Source: Apiospora phragmitis (Eukaryota > Ascomycota > Sordariomycetes > Amphisphaeriales > Apiosporaceae). Taken from it: 64,000 bases of DNA. A program made the position numbers and the translations under genes. The notes under the pieces were generated by a model. It did no database searches. It was not told the DNA's origin and was given only the letters and a program-made list of their open reading frames with translations. Positions 38,559-46,804 of the stretch are shown here, one piece after another; the first letter of the stretch is position 1; every line of letters starts with the position of its first letter. The DNA is taken from positions 1,674,001-1,738,000 of the forward strand of contig JAQQWL010000007.1 in assembly GCA_038363925.1 (NCBI GenBank), given 5' to 3'.

Positions 38559-39234
38559 GATTCCGGTACACACACAATTCGACTATCGGGAAGAAAAGAG
38601 ACGGCGGCCACGACTATATATCGCGAGAGATACCCCGGCGTATCCGCTATGTTGGATGACAGCCAACAGAAAATGCTGTCAGCCCTTGATTTTGTTTGTT
38701 CGTTCCAGCGCTCTCTGCTGAAGATACCCTTATGGATGGATTTATGGCGTACACGGATGTGTGATTTGGTGATAGACTTTTGTAAGCAGACATTGCGTTT
38801 CGTCGATTTTATCACGGTTACGACGGGTAGGTCAACAAGAAATTGTTCATCTAACCAGACTTATCCAATACTGAGAATACTTATATATACACCGTTACAT
38901 CTGCATGATCATCTTCTCAATACACACAGCACAGCAACTTCCATAATTTAGTACACCCCTTGATTTGATAATTTCGTGGCTGTGGGAGGCATCGCTACGA
39001 GAATTCCCCTTGAAGACTACGATTACATTATTTAAAACAAATATAAATCACGTTCATCGAAAGCTTAAGTTCGTTCCAGGGCACCTCAATTCCTTTCTCG
39101 GCTGTTCGATATCCGTTTATCAAGAATCAATCTTCGCTATATCAACGTGCATGTCCATGCTGCGTCTAGCAAGCTAACTCGAGGCGCATGCTTCATTATA
39201 TGCACGAGGCCAACCAACATAAATCCAGGATCTC
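38559..39234. other. intergenic, convergent 3' ends
   Basis: AT-richer than its flanks; presumably the 3' UTRs of the two convergent genes. Nothing recognised. Confidence 0.5.
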
Positions 39235-40810
39235 TTAACCCTCCCAGTCGCACTGCTCCATCGCGGTGCTCTCTTCCACGGCCGAAGGCCCGGGTGCTCC
39301 AGACCGAGCGGCTTGCTCCTGCTCCTGCTCCTGCTCTTGAGCCTGGGCCTGAGCCTGGGCGAGCTTGGCCCGCTCGGCCCGCGAGACCTCCTCGAGTTTG
39401 GCGCAGACGTGCGACGCCATGGCGTGGCGGAAGTCGCGGGCGCCGGCGAAAGTAGATGCCGCCATCGGGGTCGTGGCGGTGCTTCGCCTGTATCTGCGAG
39501 AAATAGATGGGTCAGCGTGATGAGAAATGATAGCCGGGCGATGCGGTGGAGGAAACTTACCGCGCAGCCATGGTGGGTGGTGCCGTACCAGCCGATCATC
39601 ATCTCTTCTCCTTCGGGAACTGCTCGTGGAGCCAGGATCACCCAGTCTTCCGACGAGCCGCTTGCCGAATGCGGCTTTTCCGGGATCGAGGGGAGCAGGA
39701 AGGGGCTCGGGTCGCCTGCTGGTGCCGTTGCCGCTTGCGTAGCTAAGGCAGACGCCGATGTTGCGAGCTGTCTTCTCGGGGGGCCCCGCCGATGTTGCGA
39801 CTGTCTTCTCGAGGGGCCCCGCCGAAGAATTCGAGAAACCAGCGAAGGCGGGCGTCGTCGGAAACTGGATGGCCGCACCAGCAAAGAGTGCCGCTGGCGC
39901 CGCCACCGACTGGGGCTGTCGCAGAGCGCATGCCAGCCGCGCTCTTCGTGGCCAAGGAAGAAGGTCCAAGGCCCAACCCACTCCAGAAGGCATCTCCGGG
40001 GGCCGACATAGGGCTGCCGGTCATGGCCGTGTCGCGCCCGAGACTGCCTCCTTGCGTGGCCGGGCCGTGGGGAAGGTGGGCAGCTCCGAATGCGACGCTG
40101 CGCGGGCCGCCAACCATTGACATGCCTGTGGGTGCTGGCATGCCAGTGGCCGAGGTGGCAGGGGCGCCCGGAGCAATGGGACCGGGACCGGGGCCATTCG
40201 AGAAGGGGCCGCCGAAGTTGTATCCTTGCATCGATAAGGGGGCGGCTCCGTAGCCAATCGTGCAGGGAAGCCTGCAGGCTGTGGTGCGCCTGCTGGCAAC
40301 TGGCCCGAACCAGCGTTCGGGAAGGGATGCGTCGAGGGGCGGCCGTACCCCCTCTGCGACAGATTGACGCCCGCCAATGTGCGAGCTGACGCGGCGCCGC
40401 CGTCTGTCGCGGAGGAGGGCCTCATTACTCTGTTGACCAGAGGCACTCTAAGGAAATCCGATTAGCTACATACCAAGGGCGATGGTCAAGAATAGGAGTA
40501 TGAAAGTGTGGGAAGTGGACTGGCTGTGAGGCCCTGGGTGGGGGCCTTCTTAAAAGGATACGATATAGGGGGGGTTGAGGGTTGAAGATTGCGCATCACT
40601 GAAGTCAGTTGGGGAATGATCTCAAAACTTACCCGAACTCTGCGTCCTCACCGTAGGCCGACTTTATGTACTTTACCTGAGATACGCCGATCTCTGGTCC
40701 CCGAAGGTCTGCCGGTACGCCTGCACAATCTCCGGTGCCTTCTTGCCGTCGATCCAGGCGTCCAGGACGAACTGGATCTGCTCGTTCGTGTACGATCGTG
40801 TGCCTCCCAT
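39235..40810 (-). CDS. fungal HTH-like protein with low-complexity body
   Basis: The N-terminus (from ATG at 40810) reads MGGTRSYTNEQIQFVLDAWI, then KKAPEIVQAYRQTFGDQRSA and QVKYIKSAYGEDAEFG. This is a small helical domain resembling a helix-turn-helix, and I recall similar sequences in other Sordariomycetes. An intron (GTAAGT donor, TTAG acceptor near 40447) leads to PLVNRVMRPSSATDGG. A long Gly/Pro/Ala/Ser-rich region follows, with SEDWVILAPRAVPEGEEMMI towards the end. The C-terminus holds AGARDFRHAMASHVCAKLEE and an alternating Gln/Glu stretch (AQAQAQEQEQEQEQ), ending at 39235. The frame changes at least four times, near 40700, 40245, 39885 and 39740. One region contains a tandem duplication (39753-39823). 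Exact exon ends are uncertain. A transcription-related role is only a guess from the N-terminal domain. Confidence 0.6.
39753..39823. repeat. tandem duplication of about 35 bp inside a gene
   Basis: Two adjacent near-identical units beginning gccgatgttgcga and ending ggggccccgcc. They differ by a small indel, so the second unit changes the reading frame of the host gene. Confidence 0.75.
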
Positions 40811-42409
40811 CTTCTTTCGCTAACTACGACGGCTTGTCGTTCTCTATGCTCTCTTCGATATAGGCTGTATATCGCTGTTGCTGTTGGTATCTGGCGGTAC
40901 CTGGGGCTTGGTGCAGTGGCAGTAGTGGGGTTGGCGATGGTATACTGTTGTAGCTAGGTGATGATGGTATACTGTTGTAGCTAGATGATGATCTAGAGGA
41001 AGAAGAGGCTCTAGGGGCCGGAGCGGGGCCGTGGTATTTATACTCGGCCCGGAAGGGGTGAACGCAGCGGCCTGTTGCGCAAGTCAGTGTCAGTGAATGC
41101 TGTATTGACTTGGGCCGAGTTGTGCGTGACCAAATGAGGCGGGAGCCGTGCACACATCAGCCAACTTGCATTGAATTGCAAGCGTTATTGCTTGTGGCGT
41201 GCATTTTCCGCTTCGTTCGACTCGTATAGAGATGTGCACATTAAATAAGGCGGCAGCTACTCGCCTCATCCATTGAACACTGTGAAACGGGGGAAGGGAG
41301 AGGGAGAGGGAAAGGGGTAGCCGCGAGCCATCTTGAGGACTGTCTACATGGTAAATGCAGAAAGAGCCTCCATAGTGAATACAAAACTATGGATGATCGC
41401 CGAGGATATAAGTCGGCGAAATCGGTTTGCCCAAAAAATCGCCGATCTTTGGGCAACAGGACATACCGTAATTCATTTTTGTTTGTTTTGACTAGAAAAT
41501 CGCCGTTTATTAGTAAATATATAAGTAGGTAGGGCCGTCGAGCATAGAAGTAGACTTGAATGCTTTGTTTGGCGATTTTAAGGGGCAGGATGCATACCTC
41601 AAATCCATCCAACGGGGTCTATTGCCCGAGTTCATCAGGTGCTCGTCGATTGGGTGCCAGTGCTCCCTGATAACTGAACATGTCATGTTATCTCGAGGGC
41701 GGCATCGGAGACCGCCCTCTTCATAGTCGAGTACCGGCGCTCCTCGAACCTGTCCTTGCTCTCTGTATTTTGGTTAGTACTCCGATTATATTGGTCACCT
41801 AATATCACGAGAGATATTGTGTCGACACAATGAATAAAGAGGTGTATCACTCGATGACAACCTGTAATTATCGCCTCAAGTGACAATCGACTCTTATGAC
41901 CAGCTAGGACGTTGGAAGGCTTGGTGTGCGCCAGGCCTTACTGCAACATTCCAACACACACTGCGCCCAACGAGTACCTGCCCAGTCACTTGGGTGTGGA
42001 TATAGTAGTAAATGGGACATACCTCAAGGCTAAACCTGTTCATTTAGTAACACTCCCCTTAGGGGCATCACTAGGCAACCAGCTTTAGCAGGTTCTGAAG
42101 CAACCCATATCTGCCTTGCACACGGAACTGGGTGGCATCAGGACATCTGCTTCTCAATGTTCAGTTAAGTGGTTCCAAGAAGATGTATAGGCGAAAGCTA
42201 CTTGTTATGGTACAAGTGACTGTAGACCTGTCAGCCTCGAAGTTGAGTCCCTGGATATCCCAGTCGATCTCGCCTCCTGTAGCTCAAGTCTGCCATAGTG
42301 GCCTGATAACTGAACACGGAGATACATACTGGCTTGAAGAGTCTTCAATACGACATATCTTGACACCGAGTCCAACAAAACTGGAGCTAGGGACATCGCT
42401 GAGGGCCAT
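40811..42409. other. intergenic with short repeats
   Basis: No gene is supported. It holds a 27-bp tandem duplication at 40936-40984 (gatggtatactgttgtagct twice), the inverted repeats at 41427-41579, and a 14-bp direct repeat (ctgataactgaaca) at about 41668 and 42303. The stretch is AT-rich near 41480-41530. Confidence 0.5.
41427..41579. repeat. AT-rich inverted repeats (MITE-like candidate)
   Basis: A hairpin with nine-base arms TTGCCCAAA (41427-41435) and TTTGGGCAA (41448-41456) is followed by an outer inverted pair, AAAATCGCC (41496-41504) and GGCGATTTT (41571-41579). The AATCGCC word also occurs in the first hairpin loop. Small size, AT content and paired ends fit a decayed non-autonomous DNA element, but no target-site duplication was established. 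Confidence 0.4.
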
Positions 42410-42606
42410 GTGGCAACCAGGTTTCTTGAGATCAGCTCGAAGATACGAGGACAGACCTTGTCGGTGAACCATCTCTCCTCAAACTGCTTCACGTTTTCAT
42501 AAAGCCGGTCACCAGCTTTCTTGAGAACGATCTTGTAAGCGTAACGGCAAAGCTGCTCGAACGACAGGCCGCTTGCGTTCTTCTGGTGGATGTCGCATAG
42601 ATTGAC
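42410..42606 (-). pseudogene. cullin gene fragment
   Basis: Read on the minus strand, one frame gives VNLCDIHQKNASGLSFEQLC, RYAYKIVLKKAGDRLYENVK and QFEERWFTDKV. The pattern I-H-x-K-N-A-S-x-L-S-F-E-x-L-x-R-x-A-Y-K-I-V-L-K-K is that of the N-terminal region of cullins, most like cullin-3. Only about 65 residues are present. There is no start and no remaining cullin sequence on either side, and the piece abuts the SANT-like fragment upstream in its own sense. It is a captured or left-over fragment, not a gene. Confidence 0.7.
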
Positions 42607-42612
42607 GTATTA

Positions 42613-43048
42613 AATCTTTTTTCGGAAAATACTTTCGCCTCCTCGCTCTCCTCCTCGGACTTGATCTCCTTCTTGATCTCTGGCTCCGGCTTGACATGGT
42701 TCTTTCCAAGAGGAGAGCCCTGATAGCCCTCCGAGCCGTCGTCCACATCGTCATGATAGGTCTTCGTTCTCTTCACTGCCTTTCCGGCAGGCGTGCTCTG
42801 AGCTCCTCGCTTGGTGACCTTCGTAGGGGTGTTAACCGGGGCTGTTCCGGGCTTGGCCATATCGATGCCGAGACGCTTCTTGATCGTGCGGAACCGGGCC
42901 TGGAGCGATTCGAGCAGTTAGTGATATTCGTCAATGGGAGTAAATGGGATTAGCTGAGTTAAACAAGATCACCTACCATGGCAGTGTTGCCGTTATTGTA
43001 ACCGGCGTCCTTGGCAACATCATCCCAGTCAACCTGGGGCTGGGTCTT
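42613..43048 (-). pseudogene. SANT/Myb-like protein fragment, intron retained
   Basis: Minus-strand exon QVDWDDVAKDAGYNNGNTAM (ending 42977), an intron 42976-42900 with donor GTAGGT and acceptor CCAG, then an exon RFRTIKKRLGIDMAKPGTAP with a Lys-rich tail (PEPEIKKEIKSEEESEEAK). The D-W-x-x-V-A-x-x-x-G-Y-N-N-G-N-T-A block followed by R-F-R-x-I-K-K resembles small SANT/Myb-like proteins common in ascomycetes. The 5' end is lost: it stops where 28S rRNA sequence begins at 43049. The 3' end runs straight into the cullin fragment. Keeping the intron argues for copying as DNA, or for an old resident gene that was interrupted. Confidence 0.6.
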
Positions 43049-43195
43049 CCCCTAGTAACGGCGAGTGAAGCGGGAACAGCCCAAATTTGAAATCTGGCCC
43101 TTGGATCCGAGTTGTAATTTGCAGAGGATGCTTTTGGTGCGGTGCCTTCCGAGGTCCCTGGAACGGGACGTCTTAGAGGGTGAGAGCCCCCCGTA
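43049..43195 (+). rRNA. 28S rRNA fragment, 5' (D1) region
   Basis: Plus-strand match to the 5' end of nuclear large-subunit rRNA: cctagtaacggcgagtgaag, aatttgaaatctggccc, gagttgtaatttgcagagga, ggtgccttccgag and ccctggaacgggacg, ending near gagagcccc. It is about 147 bp long, with no rRNA sequence on either side. It is a relic, not a functional gene. Confidence 0.88.
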
Positions 43196-43209
43196 GCTGC
43201 GTACCGTAC

Positions 43210-43506
43210 ATAGCACGCCATTGGGAAACATGCGTGCCACCGCTGTGCTTCTGGCCCTCCTGCTGTGCTTGTTTCGCCTTATGCGCCTCTTCTAGTTTCT
43301 GTATATAGCTTGATTCTTTCAAGCACGACGGTGTAAAGAAAGCACTGGGCCGATATTGGCTGGCCCATAGGCTATCGCGGAATGCTCGATCTGGAATCCT
43401 ACATCATTTCATCGGAGCTGACGGCCAGAATCGTGGTATGCTTCTGGTACGAAAGCGTGACTATTAGGGCCGAATCAAGCTGCTGCCAGTTGAATTCGAA
43501 CTCGTC
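43210..43506 (-). pseudogene. unrecognised coding relics between rRNA fragments
   Basis: Two coding-like minus-strand pieces. One (about 43392-43210) reads DSLWASQYRPSAFFTPSCLK then SYIQKLEEAHKAKQAQQEGQ, a plausible charged helix. The other (43506-43402) reads DEFEFNWQQLDSALIVTLSY. Neither has a start or a recognised family. The second joins directly to the 28S fragment at 43512. Confidence 0.35.
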
Positions 43507-43511
43507 TGCAT

Positions 43512-43526
43512 TTTCATAGCGACGTC

Positions 43527-43562
<36 letters not shown>

Positions 43563-43583
43563 ACCGAAGCAGAATCCGGTAAG
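43512..43583 (+). rRNA. 28S rRNA fragment, 3' region
   Basis: Seventy-two bases matching the conserved 3' part of large-subunit rRNA: ttcatagcgacgtcgctttt, gatccttcgatgtcggctct and tcctatcataccgaagcaga, ending in cggtaag. In the real molecule this lies about 3 kb downstream of the piece at 43049, but here it follows within 320 bp. Relic. Confidence 0.88.
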
Positions 43584-43590
43584 TGACAAT

Positions 43591-43636
43591 GGGCCGCAGA
43601 TGGAAGCAGTAGTTAGCAGTGGACACTGCGGGTGCC
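43591..43636 (-). repeat. recurrent module, copy A
   Basis: On the minus strand it reads AVSTANYCFHLRPIVT. It directly abuts the 28S fragment at 43512-43583. It is one of four related copies in 2.5 kb. Confidence 0.6.
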
Positions 43637-43639
43637 ATC

Positions 43640-44030
43640 GTTTACCGTGATGGTAATCGCCGAGACGGTGCTGCTGTGATCATCTCCCTCGTCAATGCCG
43701 CTGTCGTCTGCATCCTCATGGGCGTTGGCGGTGACCGATCGTGTGACGATGGGCAGAGTAGTGGTGGTTCTTGCGGTGCCACCGCTGTCATCGTCGGATC
43801 CCTCGCCGAGAATGGTGTTCATGTCAGGGACCTTGCCCTTCACCAAGCCGATCGGATTGCCACCCGTCTACGTTGGTAGGTAGATATTAGCATATTGTTC
43901 CTTACTTCATCTCCTATACGCTCAACTTACCGGGATCTCATAAACGAAGCCACGGCCCGCGACATTGCCCTTGCCCTTGCCCTTGCGGAAGGCGGTGCCG
44001 GTCTCAGCGGCAAGGCCATGATAGCAGCGG
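43640..44030 (-). pseudogene. unrecognised two-exon coding relic
   Basis: Minus-strand exon ending at 43931 reads LAAETGTAFRKGKGKGNVAG then RGFVYEIP. The intron 43930-43868 has a GTAAGT donor, a ctaat-type branch and an ACGTAG acceptor. The next exon reads TGGNPIGLVKGKVPDMNTIL, then GEGSDDDSGG and a Thr/Asp-rich stretch. The good intron argues for a formerly real gene. Family unknown. It ends where copy A of the recurrent module begins. Confidence 0.45.
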
Positions 44031-44150
44031 TGAATGAGTGTGGTGCACTGCCCCTAGTAATAGTGATCTCCTGAATAGGACCGATACCCGAAGCAGAAGG
44101 CAGTCCAGTTGAACTGGAAAATCCCCCTCTCTCCATTTGGGAGTAACAAT

Positions 44151-44197
44151 CGGCTGCAGGCGGAAGGAGTAGTCAAGAAGTAGGTACTGCCGATGCC
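44151..44197 (-). repeat. recurrent module, copy B
   Basis: Diverged copy of the module. On the minus strand it reads LDYSFRLQPIVTPKW in one frame, aligning with ANYFFHLQPVFTP of copy C. It lies just before the 28S fragment at 44210. Confidence 0.55.
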
Positions 44198-44209
44198 AGA
44201 AGCAGACGG

Positions 44210-44457
44210 TGGTGCCAGAGTAGACGCTCATCAGACACCACAAGAGGTGTTAGTACATCTTGACAGCAGGACGGTGGCCATGGAAGTCGGAATCCGCCAA
44301 GGACTGTGTAATGACTCACCTGCCGAATGTACTAGCCCTGAAAATGGATGGCGCTCAAGCGTCTCACTCATACCTTGCCCTTAGGGTAGAAACGATGCCC
44401 TAAGGAGTAGGCGGCCGTGGGGGTCAGTGACGAAGCCGAAGGCGTGAGCCCGGGGTC
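44210..44457 (+). rRNA. 28S rRNA fragment, central region
   Basis: About 248 bp closely matching a conserved central part of large-subunit rRNA: acgctcatcagacaccacaa, gtgttagtacatcttgacag, ggtggccatggaagtcggaa, cctgccgaatgtactagccc, ctgaaaatggatggcgctca and gtagaaacgatgccc, ending in gcgtgagcccgg. Only a few substitutions are visible against the conserved sequence I know. It is flanked by non-rRNA sequence on both sides. Relic. Confidence 0.92.
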
Positions 44458-44494
44458 TGGTTGAACCATAATTCACCCTCACTCGGAGTGAAAA

Positions 44495-44534
44495 CGGGCT
44501 GGAGATGGAAGAAGTAGTTAGCAGTGGGTACTGC
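44495..44534 (-). repeat. recurrent module, copy C
   Basis: On the minus strand AVPTANYFFHLQPVFTPSEG, about 40 bp from the end of the central 28S fragment. It is the best preserved reading frame of the four copies. Confidence 0.6.
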
Positions 44535-44580
44535 TAACTCCCGCCGCCGTCGGTGTGAGGGCAACCTTTCTAGCCCCCCA

Positions 44581-45488
44581 TTACCCCCAATTGTCACCCT
44601 GCAAGTCGTCCGCGTCGGCGAACAACCCCCCGCTACTTAGGGAATCGGAAGAGTGACAGGCACTCGTCGCCGAAGATTGGAACCTCGAAGATCTTTTCAC
44701 CGATGTTGAGTCGGCCGAAGACGTACATGACGGCAGTCCCAACGCCCCGAGCCAGGTTCTCATCGACTTGGGATTCGAACATCTCCGATTCTCGTCACTT
44801 CCCGCCTCACGAGCACGCGTAGCAGGAGCAGGGACAGTGACAGCAGGTGAGCCATAGGCATGGTGGTAAGCTGCCCTGTACGCCTGAGGAGCCAAGTGCG
44901 GGTCGTTCATGTATGGGGTCGCCCATGACATGGCCGGCGGCAAAAACGACGAATGCGGCGGGAAGGGTGCCTCCATACCAGGTGCAATATACGGGGCCGA
45001 GGTATAATTGGGGCTACCATAAGGGAACCAGGACGGGTATAGCGATATCATCGGTCTTATCGGCATCATCATTGCAGCCGGGGTAGCAGAGGGCATGCTT
45101 GCGATAGCCTCGTTGCCGATGGTTTCGACGCGACGGGGAGTGTAAAGGCTGGGCTGTCTGGTAGCGAGACGGACAGGGCTCTCGGCACGGGCAGCGGATC
45201 GCGGCAGGAACTCTGTAGCCCGAACGCGACGGTTTTCACAGCCAGGCTGTCTGGTCTCCTTTTCGCTCTACGCGAATCTGATCGCGTAGAATTGCTTGCC
45301 GTCCAAGGCCGTTTCGGGTCCCGACCACATGAACAGTGGTAACGGTTCAGAACCATTCGGACAACAGGGCCGGCCTTGGGGCGTAAACCACGCTCGGAGC
45401 TATCTGAGCCACGCACGCTGGCCTGCTCCAAGGCAGGCTCTACTTTCCCGTCCAGGAACGAGAGCGCGCGGTCATAGCCAGTGAGGCA
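44581..45488 (-). pseudogene. Pro-rich hypothetical coding relic
   Basis: Two overlapping minus-strand frames. One contains SLYPSWFPYGSPNYTSAPYI, then PFPPHSSFLPPAMSWATPYM and AYHHAYGSPAVTVPAPATRA, a Pro/Tyr/Ala-rich segment. In the other, GVGTAVMYVFGRLNIGEKIF and EVPIFGDECLSLFRFPK end near 44640. The upstream part reads GYDRALSFLDGKVEPALEQA and merges without a break into the antisense of the 18S fragment at 45489. No family is recognised and frames shift, so I treat it as a relic or a badly sequenced lineage-specific gene. Confidence 0.4.
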
Positions 45489-45589
45489 TACCTGGGTAAT
45501 CTTGTTAAACTCCGTCGCGCTGGGAATAGAGCATTGCAATCATTGCTCTTCAACAAGGAATCCCTAGTAAGCGCAAGTCATCAGCTTGC
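45489..45589 (+). rRNA. 18S rRNA fragment, 3' region, first half
   Basis: About 100 bp matching the 3' part of small-subunit rRNA: cctgggtaatcttgttaaac, agagcattgcaat, cattgctcttcaac and ccctagtaagcgcaagtcat, ending cagcttgc. In intact 18S the next bases are gttgattacg, which reappear here only at 45938. Confidence 0.9.
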
Positions 45590-45937
45590 TCTCCTCGTAC
45601 AAAAAAGGCAATTCTCATGCAATAACCTCCCTAGCTCATATACTCGGGATCAAAGTCCGGGAAAGGCTCGGTCTCGTAGTCCAGGAAATCTATTCCGACG
45701 CCGTCTCCCTTGTAATGGAGCTTGATACCCTGGCACAGAAGCCGCTTCTTGGACTTGGGAGGGATGGGAGCGGGGGCTCATCATCAGCGCCGCTCTCGGT
45801 ACGAGCACTCTCCTAAAATGCACGATCACCTGCGGGTCTCTGAGAGTCGACGGGATGGCGGAAGCCTTGTCGGTGACCGTGGCTATATTACAGTTAGTAT
45901 CAAGCGCAAAGTAGCGTCGGAAAGGGGTGCCCATACA
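45590..45937 (-). pseudogene. 348-bp insert with coding relic splitting the 18S fragment
   Basis: The insert separates bases that are adjacent in intact 18S rRNA. Its minus strand carries a probable intron end (branch ctaac, acceptor atatag near 45887), then TVTDKASAIPSTLRDPQ, ESARTESGADDEPPAPIPPK (if one C is added to a C run) and LLCQGIKLHYKGDGVGIDFL, ending YETEPFPDFDPEYMS and a stop near 45633. It looks like the 3' exons of a protein gene of unknown family. Confidence 0.45.
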
Positions 45938-45942
45938 TTGAT

Positions 45943-45975
<33 letters not shown>
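45938..45975 (+). rRNA. 18S rRNA fragment, 3' region, second half
   Basis: Thirty-eight bases matching the universal 18S sequence ttgattacgtccctgccctt followed by tgtacacaccgcccgtcg. It directly continues the first half at 45489-45589, minus one G at the junction. Confidence 0.9.
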
Positions 45976-46078
45976 ACCATGATAGGGTGGTACTTCACGG
46001 CCCAACTAAAGCCATGGGATAGGTTAGCTATCAATACAAATACGGATGATCATTGAGAAGAGTGGGTTGGCTTACCCT

Positions 46079-46123
46079 CGGCTGAAGGTGGACGAAGTAG
46101 TTAACAGCTGGAACTGACAGTGC
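46079..46123 (-). repeat. recurrent module, copy D
   Basis: On the minus strand VPAVNYFVHLQPR, followed by a GTAAGC donor-like sequence. It lies about 100 bp from the second 18S half. Confidence 0.55.
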
Positions 46124-46223
46124 CGTGGCTGACACATAACATCCTCTGTGTAAAGGTTCGGTGATAAGCTCTAGTAGACATCCAAGATGCTGACTTGGGA
46201 CTGTAGTCCTTTTGACCGGTTGG

Positions 46224-46295
46224 GGCGGCCTGGCTCAGTTGGCTAGAATGTGCTGCTCGATCAACGACAGGTTCGAGCCCGACGTGGCGGAGTTG
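46224..46295 (+). repeat. tRNA-like relic with A and B boxes
   Basis: The sequence tggctcagttgg at 46231 fits the tRNA A box, and ggttcgagccc at 46270 fits the B box. Spacing is about 39 bases, shorter than in a normal tRNA. T-stem and acceptor stem do not pair properly, so it is a relic or a tRNA-derived element. Confidence 0.4.
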
Positions 46296-46689
46296 TTACT
46301 GCCTGCACTCGTATAATTGTTGATCGGTCTTGCAGAGCTCATCGGCTGGAAACCGAGATTGGTGTAGCCATAATTCGGAGCGGGCGTGGTGTTTCGTCTC
46401 GCTTCTTTGGATGGTAGGATGTATCCGTGACTGGCTGGTGTCAGACCTCGTTATTCTAACCAATCAGATCACAGATCCTAGCTGAATCGTGTTGTGTTTT
46501 TGAAGACTGCTGGCTCAACTGATCGACGGCTGACCGAGGTCCTTTAGGGGGCCTAGGGGTCCTTCCAGGGGTCCTTCTAGGGGCCTCAGGACTTTCAAGA
46601 GAAGGGGCTCGTGCGACGATATTTTGGTGAGTGTGGTATTGCTCGCGCTCGACCCCCGAGGCTCCGGATGAACGTTATCTCTATTTTGA

Positions 46690-46747
46690 CGGCAGCACGG
46701 AAGAGGCCGTGGTGACGTCGGTAGCACGGAAGAGGCCGTGGTGACGT
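46690..46747. repeat. 29-bp tandem duplication
   Basis: Two adjacent copies of a unit containing agcacggaagaggccgtggt, differing by one base (cggcagc versus cggtagc). Confidence 0.85.
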
Positions 46748-46804
46748 CGACGATATCACCGAAAGGGATTCAGCATCAGCTGCCATGAGACGCACAGCTG
46801 GATC

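Noticed and set aside
43049..45975. A functional rDNA repeat
   Set aside because: Pieces are 38-250 bp, out of order and separated by unrelated sequence; no complete 18S, 5.8S or 28S gene is present.
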